A stretch of 64,000 nucleotides of DNA from Haladaptatus caseinilyticus (GCF_026248685.1 NZ_CP111036.1:1302001-1366000); one strand, 5' to 3'; numbered from the stretch's first letter, positions 17,440-26,170 are shown. Notes: a model not told the origin generated them from the sequence alone. A program made the numbers and translations.

Positions 17440-17855
17440 GCGATGGAGCACGAGCCGAATTTTTAGCAGGTGAGCGCCCCGATGACGTGGCGCTCTTTCT
17501 CGCCGATTCGTTCGTCTCGGAGGATTCGGTCGCCGATTACGGCGAGTCGGTTCCCGATGGGACGCTCCTCATCGTTTCGGGCGAAACTGGCCGAAGCGTC
17601 TTTCAGAAAGCGACGGGAATGGAGGCGATGAACTTCGCCAAACAGGCGATGGGAACCGAGGGAGAGATCGCCGACGATCTCTCTGCCGGTGAGTGTCCGG
17701 ACGGTAGCCACGATGTGAAGTTCGTCTTCGCGTTCGCCGAGGAACAGAACGAGGATGTCGGAGGACTCTACGCCGAGGGTGACGTCATTCACGCATACGC
17801 CTACTGCGAGTGTGGAACTGCGTTCTCCGATAAGTGGGTCGCCGGTGAGCGATAG
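17436..17855 (+). CDS. Haloarchaeal conserved protein (DUF5807-like)
   Basis: A 139-residue acidic protein that overlaps the previous gene by ATGA. It has ARAEFLAGERPDDVALFLADSF near the start and a C-terminal AYAYCECGTAFSDKWVAG segment, with a CxC pair that could bind metal. I think it belongs to haloarchaeal DUF5807. It is the last gene of the S6e cluster; 106 bases later the histidine kinase starts under its own promoter. No function can be given. Confidence 0.6.
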   Translation: MSDGARAEFLAGERPDDVALFLADSFVSEDSVADYGESVPDGTLLIVSGETGRSVFQKATGMEAMNFAKQAMGTEGEIADDLSAGECPDGSHDVKFVFAFAEEQNEDVGGLYAEGDVIHAYAYCECGTAFSDKWVAGER

Positions 17856-17918
17856 GACCGTCTCAATATCTTCTCGACCGGTTCGGAATGGCCGTGAACT
17901 GTTGACTCGAAATCAATA

Positions 17919-17931
17919 AGATAAATATAAG
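17919..17931 (+). promoter_or_regulatory. Promoter of the histidine kinase gene
   Basis: An AT-rich GATAAATATAAG-like stretch stands out in GC-rich DNA about 31-43 bases before the ATG at 17962. It is the best TATA candidate and suggests a short leader of about ten bases. Confidence 0.5.
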
Positions 17932-17961
17932 TCTTCTGGCCGGTAACGAACAGAGAACCGC

Positions 17962-19395
17962 ATGCCGGATGTAGAACGGATTTCGACGGATAGGAACCTC
18001 CCCTCCGGCATTCGAGTTCTTCACGTCGATAGGGATGAGTTGGTGCTACGAGCATCCAAACTCTTCCTCGAACGCGAAGACGACATCGAGGACGTGATTC
18101 CCGTCACCACCAACGAGACGGCAATCGAGTACCTCTTCGAGTCTGACACGGATATCGACTGCGTGGTTAGTGACTACGACCCCGAACGGAACTCCGGTTT
18201 GGAACTCCTCGATGTCGTTCGGGAGTACTATCCCAACCTGCCGTTTATCCTCTTTACCGACAACGGGAGCGAGGATGTCGCCAGCCAGGCCATCTCCGCG
18301 GGTGCGACGAACTATCTCCGAAAAGGGAGGGACGACGTCGGGTTGCTCTCGCTTCGTTCCCAAATTCAGCACGCAGTCTCGCATCGTCGGACCGAAAAGG
18401 AGGTTCACCGTGGGTTCCGCGCGATAGAGATGACACACGAAGGAATCGCCCTTCTGACAAATGCGCTCGATTTTAACTACGTCAACGAGGCGTATGCGGA
18501 CTTGTTCGGATACGACCAAGAAACCCTCATCGGTCGCGATTGGACGGTAACGATGACAGCAGAATCGAGCGAGCGTCTCCAGTCCGATATCGTCCCAACC
18601 GTCGATTCGAAGGGCAAGTGGGCCGGTGAACTGACTGGCCGACACCACGACGGTGGATCGCTCACGTTGATTATTTCGGTTTCAGTCGTCGCGGAAGACG
18701 AGTACGTCTGTGCTGTCCGAGACGTAACCGAACGAAAGAAGCGAGAAAAAGAACTCCTCCAGGAGAACGAACGACTGGACGAGTTCGCAAGCAAGGTTTC
18801 ACACGACCTTCGCGGTCCACTGAGTATCATCTACGGCTATCTCGACGTTGCTCGAAAAACGGGTGACGAAAAGCACTTCGACAAGATCGAAGACGCTGCC
18901 GACCGCATCGAAGCTATCATCACCGATCTGTTGGAAGTCGCTCGCGAGGGTCAGAAGGAACTCGACCTCGAATCCGTTTCGCTCCCTGAGTTCACCGAAC
19001 GTGTCTGGGACGGCATCGAGAGTGACGAGGCGACACTTCGTCTCGAACTTCCCGAGATTCGAATCGTCGCCGACGGTGACCGACTGACCGAACTGTTCGC
19101 CAATCTCTTTCGAAACGCGGTCGAGCACGGTGGCGACGGTGTTATCATCTCGGTCGGAATCACCGAGGACGGGTTTTACATCGAGGACGATGGCCCTGGT
19201 ATTCCGGAGGCGGAGCGCAAAAAAGTGCTCGAATCGGGCTATTCGACCGCCAACAGCACCGGACTGGGTCTGAGCATCGTCAGGGAAATCGCCGATTCGC
19301 ACGACTGGACGATGCACATCGGAGAAAGCAACGATGGTGGTGTTCGTTTTCACTTTTCGGACGTCGAGTGTGTTCACGATACGTCGGACGAATAA
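17962..19395 (+). CDS. Receiver-PAS-histidine kinase signalling protein
   Basis: A 477-residue cytosolic sensor. Domains in order: receiver (about 17-140, phosphoacceptor Asp71 in VVSDYDPE, switch Thr99 in FTDNGSED, conserved Lys121), PAS (about 148-258, LFGYDQETLIGRDW), a short coiled linker, HisKA with His281 in SHDLRGPL, and a HATPase_c ATP-binding domain (NLFRNAVEHG, DDGPGIPE, GLGLSIVREI). No transmembrane helix or signal peptide is visible, so it probably senses a cytosolic cue. This receiver-first architecture is common in haloarchaea. It has no response regulator with an output domain next to it, so its partner is elsewhere. Confidence 0.88.
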   Translation: MPDVERISTDRNLPSGIRVLHVDRDELVLRASKLFLEREDDIEDVIPVTTNETAIEYLFESDTDIDCVVSDYDPERNSGLELLDVVREYYPNLPFILFTDNGSEDVASQAISAGATNYLRKGRDDVGLLSLRSQIQHAVSHRRTEKEVHRGFRAIEMTHEGIALLTNALDFNYVNEAYADLFGYDQETLIGRDWTVTMTAESSERLQSDIVPTVDSKGKWAGELTGRHHDGGSLTLIISVSVVAEDEYVCAVRDVTERKKREKELLQENERLDEFASKVSHDLRGPLSIIYGYLDVARKTGDEKHFDKIEDAADRIEAIITDLLEVAREGQKELDLESVSLPEFTERVWDGIESDEATLRLELPEIRIVADGDRLTELFANLFRNAVEHGGDGVIISVGITEDGFYIEDDGPGIPEAERKKVLESGYSTANSTGLGLSIVREIADSHDWTMHIGESNDGGVRFHFSDVECVHDTSDE

Positions 19396-19454
19396 ACGAC
19401 GCATTTTCCCTCCCCCGTCGATACCGATTTGACGTCTGCGAATGTCTATTCTCC

Positions 19455-19718
19455 ATGGCAACGCGCGTACCCGTTTCCGACTGGGACGCAATCGCGGACA
19501 ACCTCCACCGATTCGCCTCGAACGTCGATACGAACGATACGAGACTCATCGCTCGAATGGGGGTTGCTCGATTTACCATTACCCGTGATGGCCACGTCAC
19601 TGCGGGAATGCCACTGCACGATTTTGATGGGCGAGCGGACTCGCTCGTGTTTGACCATCGCGCCGGTACGATTCGAATCGAACGCGCAGGGATTACCTAC
19701 GTGTTTCGCAGACCGTAG
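19455..19718 (+). CDS. Small haloarchaeal protein, unknown function
   Basis: An 87-residue protein starting MATRVPVSDW. It has a helix DAIADNLHRFASNV followed by strands RLIARMGVARFTITRDGHVTAG and a C-terminal TIRIERAGITYVFRRP, a compact alpha-beta layout. No cysteine or catalytic motif is visible. It lies 59 bases after the histidine kinase gene on the same strand and could be co-transcribed. I recognise the type as a short haloarchaeal conserved protein but cannot name a function. Confidence 0.55.
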   Translation: MATRVPVSDWDAIADNLHRFASNVDTNDTRLIARMGVARFTITRDGHVTAGMPLHDFDGRADSLVFDHRAGTIRIERAGITYVFRRP

Positions 19719-20163
19719 AACTATCTCTACTTCGACGAAAAGCCCTCCGCTTGCCTGCGGTTTTACTTCGCTTTCACGATCCATGACGATGTCATTGGTA
19801 TTCTATAACACGGTCATGGCGGCAACGACGCGCAATCGATTCTATCACTGGTTTCTTGGCTGACCATTGTCGCTATATGCTCCTCGATACGGCCCGGATT
19901 TTCCACGATGTCCTCTTTCCGCCGACTGAAATATGCTCGTTACTATCCCCTGTTTTGTTCTTTCCGCTCCGAACTCGTACTATTGTCTGCCCTTTCCTAA
20001 TTTATGTTATGGTGAATTAACAAGTCCTCCGGTAAACATGTATTTTTCGTCATTCGAATAATAATTATTCGGTCTAAGACCGTTGTAGGTAGTGATTACT
20101 GTATTATTATTCCGTCAGGGGACTCATAACGAAGTAGGAATCCGTGTTCCACCATTTCGTAGC
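19719..20163. other. AT-rich intergenic region upstream of the repeat protein
   Basis: This 445-base gap is richer in A and T than its surroundings, most of all from about 19990 to 20110. I see no convincing gene: open frames here lack acidic residues and haloarchaeal codon use. It holds two adjacent palindromes (20055-20081) and TATA-like stretches, so it is probably an elaborate promoter region for the exported repeat protein. Confidence 0.5.
20055..20081. promoter_or_regulatory. Two abutting palindromes upstream of the repeat protein
   Basis: CGAATAAT-A-ATTATTCG (20055-20071) is an eight-base inverted repeat around one base. It is directly followed by, and shares a G with, GGTCT-A-AGACC (20071-20081). 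They lie about 83 bases before the ATG at 20164. Two odd-centred dyads side by side suggest binding sites for dimeric regulators, or an element near the transcription start. Confidence 0.45.
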
Positions 20164-21618
20164 ATGTCAAAAAACAACGGCAGTGAGAGCAAGCTCAAAC
20201 GCAGAGGCTATTTGAAAGGGATGGTAGCGGCCGGAATCGGTCTCGGTACGGCATTTTCGGCGTCGTCGAGCGCTGAGTCGTACACGGACGCAGACGGCGA
20301 CAGTGTCTACCTCGTCTTCGGTGCTGACACGTCGGAAAGCGACCTCGAATCGTGGTTGCAAGACCGAATGGGCGATATTCAATCGAGTTCGCAAGAGTCC
20401 TCCTCGGAGGTCGTCCAGTATCAGGACGTCGATCAACTGAACGTCAATCAGCAGGAGAACGCCGTCGCAATCGCCATCAACGGTGGCGAGGCGGACGCGA
20501 TTCAGCGTACCTACCAGTACAACACCAACACGCAGGAAGGGAACGCACAGTCGATAAACATCCAGAAGGAGGACAAGAAACACTCCTTCAAGAACATGGA
20601 GCACGTGTACATCGTCTTCGCGGACGAGGGCGGATCGCGTGAATTCTCCGGATGGGTCGTCGCTGACGATACGTACGAGAGCGAGCAGACCGCCGAAGCG
20701 GAAATCGACCAGGAACAAGAGGTCGAACAGCTCAACTACAACAGTCAGAGCACCGCCGTCGCAATCGCGGAGGGTGGCAGTTACTCCAGGTCGTTCCAGC
20801 GGAGCTACCAGAAGAACGCAAACGTTCAGCATGCCGAGGCCGTGGCAGCGAACATCGGCGACGGTGACGACCAAAGTGCCGACTCGTCGGTCGAACAGTC
20901 ACAGGAAGTCGATCAGGTGAACGTCAACGAGCAGGGTATCGCAGTGGCGATCGCGGTCGGCGACGGCAGTGTCGCCAAGGCGTGGCAGGTCAGCTGTCAG
21001 TACAACGTGAACCGACAGATCGCGGACGCGACGGCGATCAACTTCGAACCGAACTCCATCGCCGAAGTCTCTGCAAACGCCAGCATGCAGGGCGACTTCT
21101 CGAAATCGGACGTTAAGCGAGCGGACAACGGCGAGGGTCAGTCGAACACGCAGGGTGCCTCGGCGTCGATCGACCAGTTCCAGGACGTCAGCCAGCAGAA
21201 CATCAACCTGCAGAACGCCGCCGTCTCCGTCGCCCTCGACTACAGCGATGCGACGGCCACGCAGGCCAGCTACCAGGCGAACTTCAACGCACAGATCGCC
21301 GAGGCAGTTGCGGTGAACATCAACGAAGGTGCCGAGAAGGCAACTGCAGTGCTGAACGGCATGGACGCCAACGGCGACGGTTCGTGGGCGGTTAGCTACG
21401 ACAAGGGTGGCAAGCAGGTCAGCGAACAGACGGCCATCGCCAACATCGTCCAGGAACAGTACGTCGAGCAGTTGAACGTCAACGAGCAGTACAGCGCAAT
21501 CGCGTACGCCGAGGACGACGGTAGTGCGACGGCGGAACAGCTCAACTACCAGGTCAACCAGAACGCGCAGGTCGCGGAGTCGGAAGCGAGCAACGAAAAC
21601 GAACAGTGCGCAGCATAA
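20164..21618 (+). CDS. TAT-exported Gln/Asn-rich repeat protein (curlin-like repeats)
   Basis: A 484-residue acidic protein. The N terminus has twin arginines (KRRGYLKG, 12-19) and a hydrophobic stretch ending in Ala/Ser, a TAT export signal without lipobox. Five repeats of about 48 residues follow at roughly 85-133, 183-231, 246-294, 338-386 and 430-477. Each is two half-units: QxVxQxNxNxQxxAVAIA, then YQxNxNxQxAxAxAxNI. Alternating Gln/Asn and Ala/Val suggest strand-turn-strand stacking, as in curlin or other beta-solenoid repeats. Between repeats 0-1 and 1-2 lie related segments VYLVFGADTSES (49-60) and VYIVFADEGGSR (148-159). No anchor is visible at the C terminus. I infer a secreted structural or fibre protein; no secretion or nucleator partner is adjacent. 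The ATG at 20164 is preferred over 20092 because the TAT signal follows it directly. Confidence 0.75.
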   Translation: MSKNNGSESKLKRRGYLKGMVAAGIGLGTAFSASSSAESYTDADGDSVYLVFGADTSESDLESWLQDRMGDIQSSSQESSSEVVQYQDVDQLNVNQQENAVAIAINGGEADAIQRTYQYNTNTQEGNAQSINIQKEDKKHSFKNMEHVYIVFADEGGSREFSGWVVADDTYESEQTAEAEIDQEQEVEQLNYNSQSTAVAIAEGGSYSRSFQRSYQKNANVQHAEAVAANIGDGDDQSADSSVEQSQEVDQVNVNEQGIAVAIAVGDGSVAKAWQVSCQYNVNRQIADATAINFEPNSIAEVSANASMQGDFSKSDVKRADNGEGQSNTQGASASIDQFQDVSQQNINLQNAAVSVALDYSDATATQASYQANFNAQIAEAVAVNINEGAEKATAVLNGMDANGDGSWAVSYDKGGKQVSEQTAIANIVQEQYVEQLNVNEQYSAIAYAEDDGSATAEQLNYQVNQNAQVAESEASNENEQCAA

Positions 21619-21851
21619 CTGCGACAAATCGTTTCGAGACCTCGGAAATCGATTTCCCGTTGGTCTCGTGAATCCCGTCTCTGTCGCGAAACCTCGAACT
21701 CGCCAACGGTGCAGAATCTCCGCCGATGAATGGGTGGCATTCGGGGGATAACGGGGGTATTATTTTTGCCATCACCGAATCTGTGAGCGGTGTCTGAACG
21801 CTATCTACTCGTTGCACACCGTACCGAATGATGTCGATACGACCGGTGTGC

Positions 21852-22598
21852 TCATCGCCACTCCGACAGCCACTTGCTGATCGTCTTCGCGGGTGTCGCG
21901 GTAGCCATCGTAACCCGCTTTGGGTACGCGGTATAGACCGCTTCCGAACGGTTCGACCGCTCCGGACCGACTGCGTTCGGCGTCGTCCCGTTGATACATC
22001 CGACCACGTAACCGTCCATCGTCAGTAATGGTGAGCCGCTATCTCCATCTCCGGTCGGAATTGTAGCCAGTATCCAATCGGCGCGAGGGTTGTACGAATC
22101 GTACCTCCCTAAGCTGATCACCCAGTCGCCGACGGTTTTCGGATGTCCCACTGCGAGCACTTCGTCACCGTTCGAGGGTAGTGCGTTCGTCATCATCGGA
22201 AGTGGCGGTGGCGTTTCGAAGTCGGCTTCGAGGAGTGCGATATCGGGAAAGAAATCCTCGTGGAACCCTACGCGGGTAGCAGACGCCGTTCGCCCGCCGA
22301 ACGTTTCGATATCGACGACCTCCGATCCTCGAACGACGTGCGAATTGGTGAGCACGTATCCGTCTTCGACGATCCATCCCGTGCCCCCCGTGTCACCGTC
22401 CACTATCCGTACGACGGACCTTCGGACCGTGCGTCCGAGGTTTTTCGCCCGGTTTCTGGTTTTCGCGGTAAAGTCGGTGGCCGTCTCCCCGGACTCAGCG
22501 CCGGTCGAATCGGCGATTTGGGAGCATCCGACGAGAAGTGAAGCGGTGGCGAGACCGGCGGAGCGAAGGAATTTCCGTCGAGCTTGAACGGGAGTCAT
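21852..22598 (-). CDS. TAT-exported trypsin-like serine protease lipoprotein
   Basis: A 248-residue chymotrypsin-fold protease. The signal has twin arginines (ARRKFLRS, 6-13) and a lipobox LVGC (Cys25), so it is exported folded and lipid anchored. The catalytic triad is visible: His87 in TNSHVV, Asp119 in PDIALLEAD and Ser187 in GDGDSGSP. It resembles the protease domain of HtrA/DegP but has no PDZ domain. It probably cleaves or controls surface proteins. The ATG at 22598 is chosen so that the signal begins near the N terminus. It converges with the repeat protein gene, 233 bases away. Confidence 0.85.
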   Translation of the reverse strand: MTPVQARRKFLRSAGLATASLLVGCSQIADSTGAESGETATDFTAKTRNRAKNLGRTVRRSVVRIVDGDTGGTGWIVEDGYVLTNSHVVRGSEVVDIETFGGRTASATRVGFHEDFFPDIALLEADFETPPPLPMMTNALPSNGDEVLAVGHPKTVGDWVISLGRYDSYNPRADWILATIPTGDGDSGSPLLTMDGYVVGCINGTTPNAVGPERSNRSEAVYTAYPKRVTMATATPAKTISKWLSEWR

Positions 22599-22746
22599 TC
22601 GATCGATAAGTCCTGTCCCGTCCCGTGTAACCGGATTCGTTCGGGACGAACGTTCTCCCGTGTCTGTTCCGTTTTTCTCACCCACTATGTCTAGTGGTGG
22701 TCTGCCGAAACGATTGTGGCCACCACACTCCGTCGCTCGTGTTATG

Positions 22747-23760
22747 CTACTCCGGTTTCACCCCGTCACCTGTGATTCGAAACACGGCTTCACCGTCCGG
22801 GAGATTCGGTGCATCGACCAGTTTGATGATTCGCTTGTCTTTTTTCGAACGTCGCAGATATAACCTAAACGTGGATGCGTGTCCGAGCACGTTGCCGCCG
22901 ATCGGTCTCGTTGGGTCGCCGAAGAACGCGTCAGGGTTCGACTGGACTTGATTCGTGACGACGACGACGGCGTTGTGGAGGGTCGCGACCCGTACGAGGT
23001 CGTGGAGATGCTTGTTGAGCTTCTGTTGGCGCTCCGCGAGATTTCCCCGGCCGGGATATTCGGCACGAAAGAGACCGGTGAGTGAATCGACGCAGACGAG
23101 GCGGATTGGCCACCTCGTTTCGGCACTGCGGGTCGCCAAGTCAGTGATCTTCTCGGCGAGAAGCATCTGATGGTTCGCGTTGAATGCCTCGGCCACGTAG
23201 ATGGTGTCGAGGACCGCCTCGACCAAGTCGGTTTCCGTTTCAACACCGTGTCTGTCCATCATGGCGGTCTTCGCGGAACCGTCGAGTCCCCGAACCATAT
23301 CATCGATTCGACCCGGACGGAACGTGTTCTCGCTGTCGATGAAGACCGCGCTCCCTCCCAATCCTCCGTGTTCGCGCGGAAGCTGAGCGTTTACCACGAG
23401 TTGGTGGGTGATCTGTGATTTTCCCGTTCCGTACGCGCCATAGACCTCGGTGATCGATTGCGATTCGACGCCACCACCGAGAAGGACGTCCACTGCCGGG
23501 ACGAGCCATTGGAGCTTCTCGATTTTCGACCGTCGTTCGAGGAGATCGACACCGGTTTCGAACCCACCGAGTTCCGCTCGTTCGCGTGCTTCGTCGATGA
23601 TGTCTCCAGCGACCAACTCGCCGAGTTCGGCGGCAGTGGCGATTTCGGTCGGACTCGCGATTGCGAGTTGCCGATACGAGCCGAAGCCGGCCGCACGCAG
23701 TTTCTCGGCAGTCGTCGGGCCGACACCAGTGAGTGTTTCGAGTTCGTCTGTTGCGGCCAT
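22747..23760 (-). CDS. radA: RadA-family recombinase, possibly a second copy
   Basis: A 337-residue RecA/Rad51-type ATPase. Residues 5-60 form the helix-hairpin-helix domain (LTGVGPTTAEKL). The ATPase core has Walker A GAYGTGKS (Lys114), Walker B LVCVDSLTG and the FIDSENTFRP segment, and ends with LVDAPNLPDGEAVFRI. RadA forms filaments on single-stranded DNA for homologous repair. Several positions differ from the RadA sequences I know in haloarchaea (for example GAYGTGKS where GEFGAGKS is usual), so this may be a paralogue and not the main recombinase. Length is near the usual 343. Confidence 0.8.
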   Translation of the reverse strand: MAATDELETLTGVGPTTAEKLRAAGFGSYRQLAIASPTEIATAAELGELVAGDIIDEARERAELGGFETGVDLLERRSKIEKLQWLVPAVDVLLGGGVESQSITEVYGAYGTGKSQITHQLVVNAQLPREHGGLGGSAVFIDSENTFRPGRIDDMVRGLDGSAKTAMMDRHGVETETDLVEAVLDTIYVAEAFNANHQMLLAEKITDLATRSAETRWPIRLVCVDSLTGLFRAEYPGRGNLAERQQKLNKHLHDLVRVATLHNAVVVVTNQVQSNPDAFFGDPTRPIGGNVLGHASTFRLYLRRSKKDKRIIKLVDAPNLPDGEAVFRITGDGVKPE

Positions 23761-23901
23761 CGAGGGCTATACGGGTTGCATCGTGTTAAACAGGCGCAAA
23801 CAGGGGAGTGAAAGTGAACAGTGTCACATCCGCATCGAAGCACCTCTTCCCCGTCCACAACGATCATCGGCAAGCGACTCGTGCTCCGAAAGTGATCGAC
23901 A

Positions 23902-24048
23902 ATGATGGCTGACTGCCCCGTCTGGGGTATGGAAGTCGATGCGGACGACCCACCGGAGCAAGTCGAGTACGAAGGCACAATGGACGTTTTCTGCGAGGGA
24001 AGGGGGTGCACAGAAACGTTCGAAGCAAATCCCGAGCGATACGCCTGA
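23902..24048 (+). CDS. Mini YHS-domain protein with altered metal ligands
   Basis: A 48-residue protein, MMADCPVWGMEVD at the start and TFEANPERYA at the end. This is the YHS/TRASH-like layout (CPVCGM...YFCSEGC...F..NPERY) known to bind heavy metals or act as a copper-handling module. Here the second cysteine of CPxCGM is Trp, and the second pair is spaced FCEGRGC. Two starts (23902 and 23905) are possible. It is too short for routine gene calling but codon use and motif order are good. It diverges from RadA and converges with BtpA. Confidence 0.65.
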   Translation: MMADCPVWGMEVDADDPPEQVEYEGTMDVFCEGRGCTETFEANPERYA

Positions 24049-24109
24049 GGTGAGGCGACGTTCCATGTGTACCGCCCTTCGTCGCTCGAGATAGTACACG
24101 GATAAGGTG

Positions 24110-24919
24110 TTACGATTCGTTCCGGTCGTGAACTCGCGAAACGAGTTTTGCAACCCGTGACTCGTCCACCTCGTTCGTCGTTTTTCCGCCCGATTTCAGC
24201 GCCGTTCCGACGATTGCGCCGTCAGCAACGTCTAACAAGTCCGCCACGTTTTCCGTCGTCGTTCCACTGCCGACCAGCACGGGTGCACTCGAACCGGTTT
24301 TATCTCGAACCGCGACGACCGATTCGAGGAGGTCGGTATCCACTTCATGACCCGTTCCGACGCCGCTTACGACTACCCCGTCGGCCCGCCCACGTCCAAG
24401 GGTTTCGGCCACCAGTTCGTCCAGTGGTCGCTCCGCCAGTGGTGCGGAGTGTTTTACGTCGATATCGGCGAGGATTGTAACGCCCGAACCGATTTCCTCG
24501 CGGAGGCGAAGCGTCTCGTGTGCGTTCCCCTCGACGACGCCTTGATCGGTCAGCCGTGCGCCCGTATGGACGTTCACGCGGATGAAATCCGCACCGCTAG
24601 CAGTTGCAATCGACAGCGCGGATTCGGCATCGTTTCGCAGGACATTGACGCCGAGCGGGCAGCTAACGGCCTGCCGGAGTTCGGTCACGATTCGGGTCAT
24701 CGATGCGACGACGTGTTTCGGCACGTCGTCGCGATAGAACGGCGAATCGCCGAAGTTTTCCACCATGATGGCATCCACGCCGCCGGATTCGAGCGCGTGA
24801 GCGTCAGTGAGCGCGCGCGTTCGAATGGCATCGAAATTGCCGTCGTATCCGGGGGAACCTGGAAGAGCCGAGAGGTGAACCATGCCGATGATGGCGGTGT
24901 TAGTGCCGAAGATGGTCAT
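24110..24919 (-). CDS. BtpA/SgcQ family TIM-barrel protein
   Basis: A 269-residue protein of the BtpA family. It starts with IIGMVHLSALPGSPGYDG, followed by the GGVDAIMVENFGDSPF segment, ADFIRVNVHTGA, ILADIDVKHSAPLAERP and a phosphate-binding-like VLVGSGTTTENV and GAIVGTALKSGG end, all typical of the family. BtpA affects photosystem I assembly in cyanobacteria, but archaea have no photosystem, so the role here must differ; the fold suggests a TIM-barrel enzyme on a phosphorylated ligand. It stands alone between YHS and DHH genes. Confidence 0.85.
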   Translation of the reverse strand: MTIFGTNTAIIGMVHLSALPGSPGYDGNFDAIRTRALTDAHALESGGVDAIMVENFGDSPFYRDDVPKHVVASMTRIVTELRQAVSCPLGVNVLRNDAESALSIATASGADFIRVNVHTGARLTDQGVVEGNAHETLRLREEIGSGVTILADIDVKHSAPLAERPLDELVAETLGRGRADGVVVSGVGTGHEVDTDLLESVVAVRDKTGSSAPVLVGSGTTTENVADLLDVADGAIVGTALKSGGKTTNEVDESRVAKLVSRVHDRNES

Positions 24920-25000
24920 AGCGGACAGTCGTTGCGCCCCGAATTAAACGGCACGAGTCGGTTCCGTTGCTGTCGGCGATTCGTTACCCCGTCCTTCGTT

Positions 25001-26107
25001 CTATTCGTTCGATTCGCCTTTTTCCGCTTCCTGCTCGTCGTCTTCGTGTTTTAGGGTCCAAAACGCCTCGAGAATCACCTGCTTTGCCACCGCACCCTGA
25101 GTCGTCCAGTGGTGGGCATAATCGAGCATATCGTCGTAGATGCTCGGCTTGCACCCTGCGGCCTTCGGGTGGCCCCCGCCGTTGACTTGCCGGGCGACTT
25201 CGTGGCACCGTTGGAACTCGTCGGTGCCGCGGATGCTCGCGCTTCCGGCGGGTTTGACGACTACGGAGGCGTCCGCGCCCTGTTCACGCATCGCTTCTGC
25301 GACTTCGTTTTGTGAACAGCGACCGTACGTGACGCCGACGGTCCAGTTGCCGATCTCTTTCATATCGGCTCGTTCGACTGCCCGCTGGACGAGTGCGTCC
25401 TTCTCCACGCGCTGCTCGGCGAGGAACTCCTCTACTTCTTTGGGGAGGTCCGCACCGTGTTCTTGGATGACTTCCATGTACTCCTCGGGTTCCGACCAGT
25501 AGGAGTAGTCCGCGAGATCGTCGCTTCGTGGATCTTCACGGAGCCACAGGTCGTGGTCCCGCGTAACGATCGCGAGTTCGACCAAGTACTCCGGGAACTC
25601 GTAGTCGAGGGAGCGGGCGACGACGTCGGCGGTACACTCCTCCTCGGACTCGCCGACGACGAGTTCGACGCCTGCGGCGCGAACCGCGTCGGCGACGGCG
25701 TCGTCCCACTGGTGGTGGTCGTACCAGAACACTTCATCGGCCTCGTCCACGAGAACCTCTAACTCCGCCGCGATATCTTCGTACGCGTCGGGACAGAGGT
25801 CACAGACGAAGATGGTCGCACCCGGTTCGCTGTAGGCGACCACGCGTTCGAGTGCGTCGTCGAGGTCGTGCGGCCCCGCGTCGATGAGCGCGCCTTCACC
25901 ATACGCCTCGCGGACGAGCGCCGTGGCGGCCAGTCCATCGGCGTCCGGGTCTGCGACGACTGCTACGTCGGCACCGGACAGCGTTTCCTCTGCTTCCTGT
26001 TCTTCGCGGTGTTCTTCGACCGAATCGGGAATAAAAAAGCCCTCGCCCGGCAACATCGATTTCCGTTCGAGAGAGAGATTTTCGTCGTCGATAACCCAAT
26101 CTTTCAT
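25001..26107 (-). CDS. DHH family phosphoesterase
   Basis: A 368-residue DHH/DHHA1 protein. The DHH domain shows VADPDADGLAA (motif I) and FWYDHHQWDD (motif III), with CDLCPD as motif II, and the C-terminal DHHA1 domain ends with GGGHPKAAG. The family includes RecJ-like nucleases, nanoRNases and cyclic dinucleotide phosphodiesterases, all manganese or magnesium dependent. The length and lack of extra domains fit a small-nucleotide phosphoesterase or archaeal RecJ-like protein. No GINS subunit is adjacent. Another conserved motif is RDHDLW, in the linker domain. Confidence 0.85.
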   Translation of the reverse strand: MKDWVIDDENLSLERKSMLPGEGFFIPDSVEEHREEQEAEETLSGADVAVVADPDADGLAATALVREAYGEGALIDAGPHDLDDALERVVAYSEPGATIFVCDLCPDAYEDIAAELEVLVDEADEVFWYDHHQWDDAVADAVRAAGVELVVGESEEECTADVVARSLDYEFPEYLVELAIVTRDHDLWLREDPRSDDLADYSYWSEPEEYMEVIQEHGADLPKEVEEFLAEQRVEKDALVQRAVERADMKEIGNWTVGVTYGRCSQNEVAEAMREQGADASVVVKPAGSASIRGTDEFQRCHEVARQVNGGGHPKAAGCKPSIYDDMLDYAHHWTTQGAVAKQVILEAFWTLKHEDDEQEAEKGESNE

Positions 26108-26170
26108 ACCATCTCTCAGACGCGCGGCGCAAAGAGTTGCCGGTTCTGCGGACGAGCCGAAACGATTCGG

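Noticed and set aside
19429-19863. A 144-codon plus-strand frame after the histidine kinase.
   Set aside because: It overlaps the better-supported 87-residue gene in another frame and is Ser/Thr/Arg rich rather than acidic.
20899-21627. Long antisense frames across the repeat protein.
   Set aside because: They are rich in Val, Leu, Arg and Asp in the pattern produced by the reverse complement of GC-rich coding DNA, and have no independent support.
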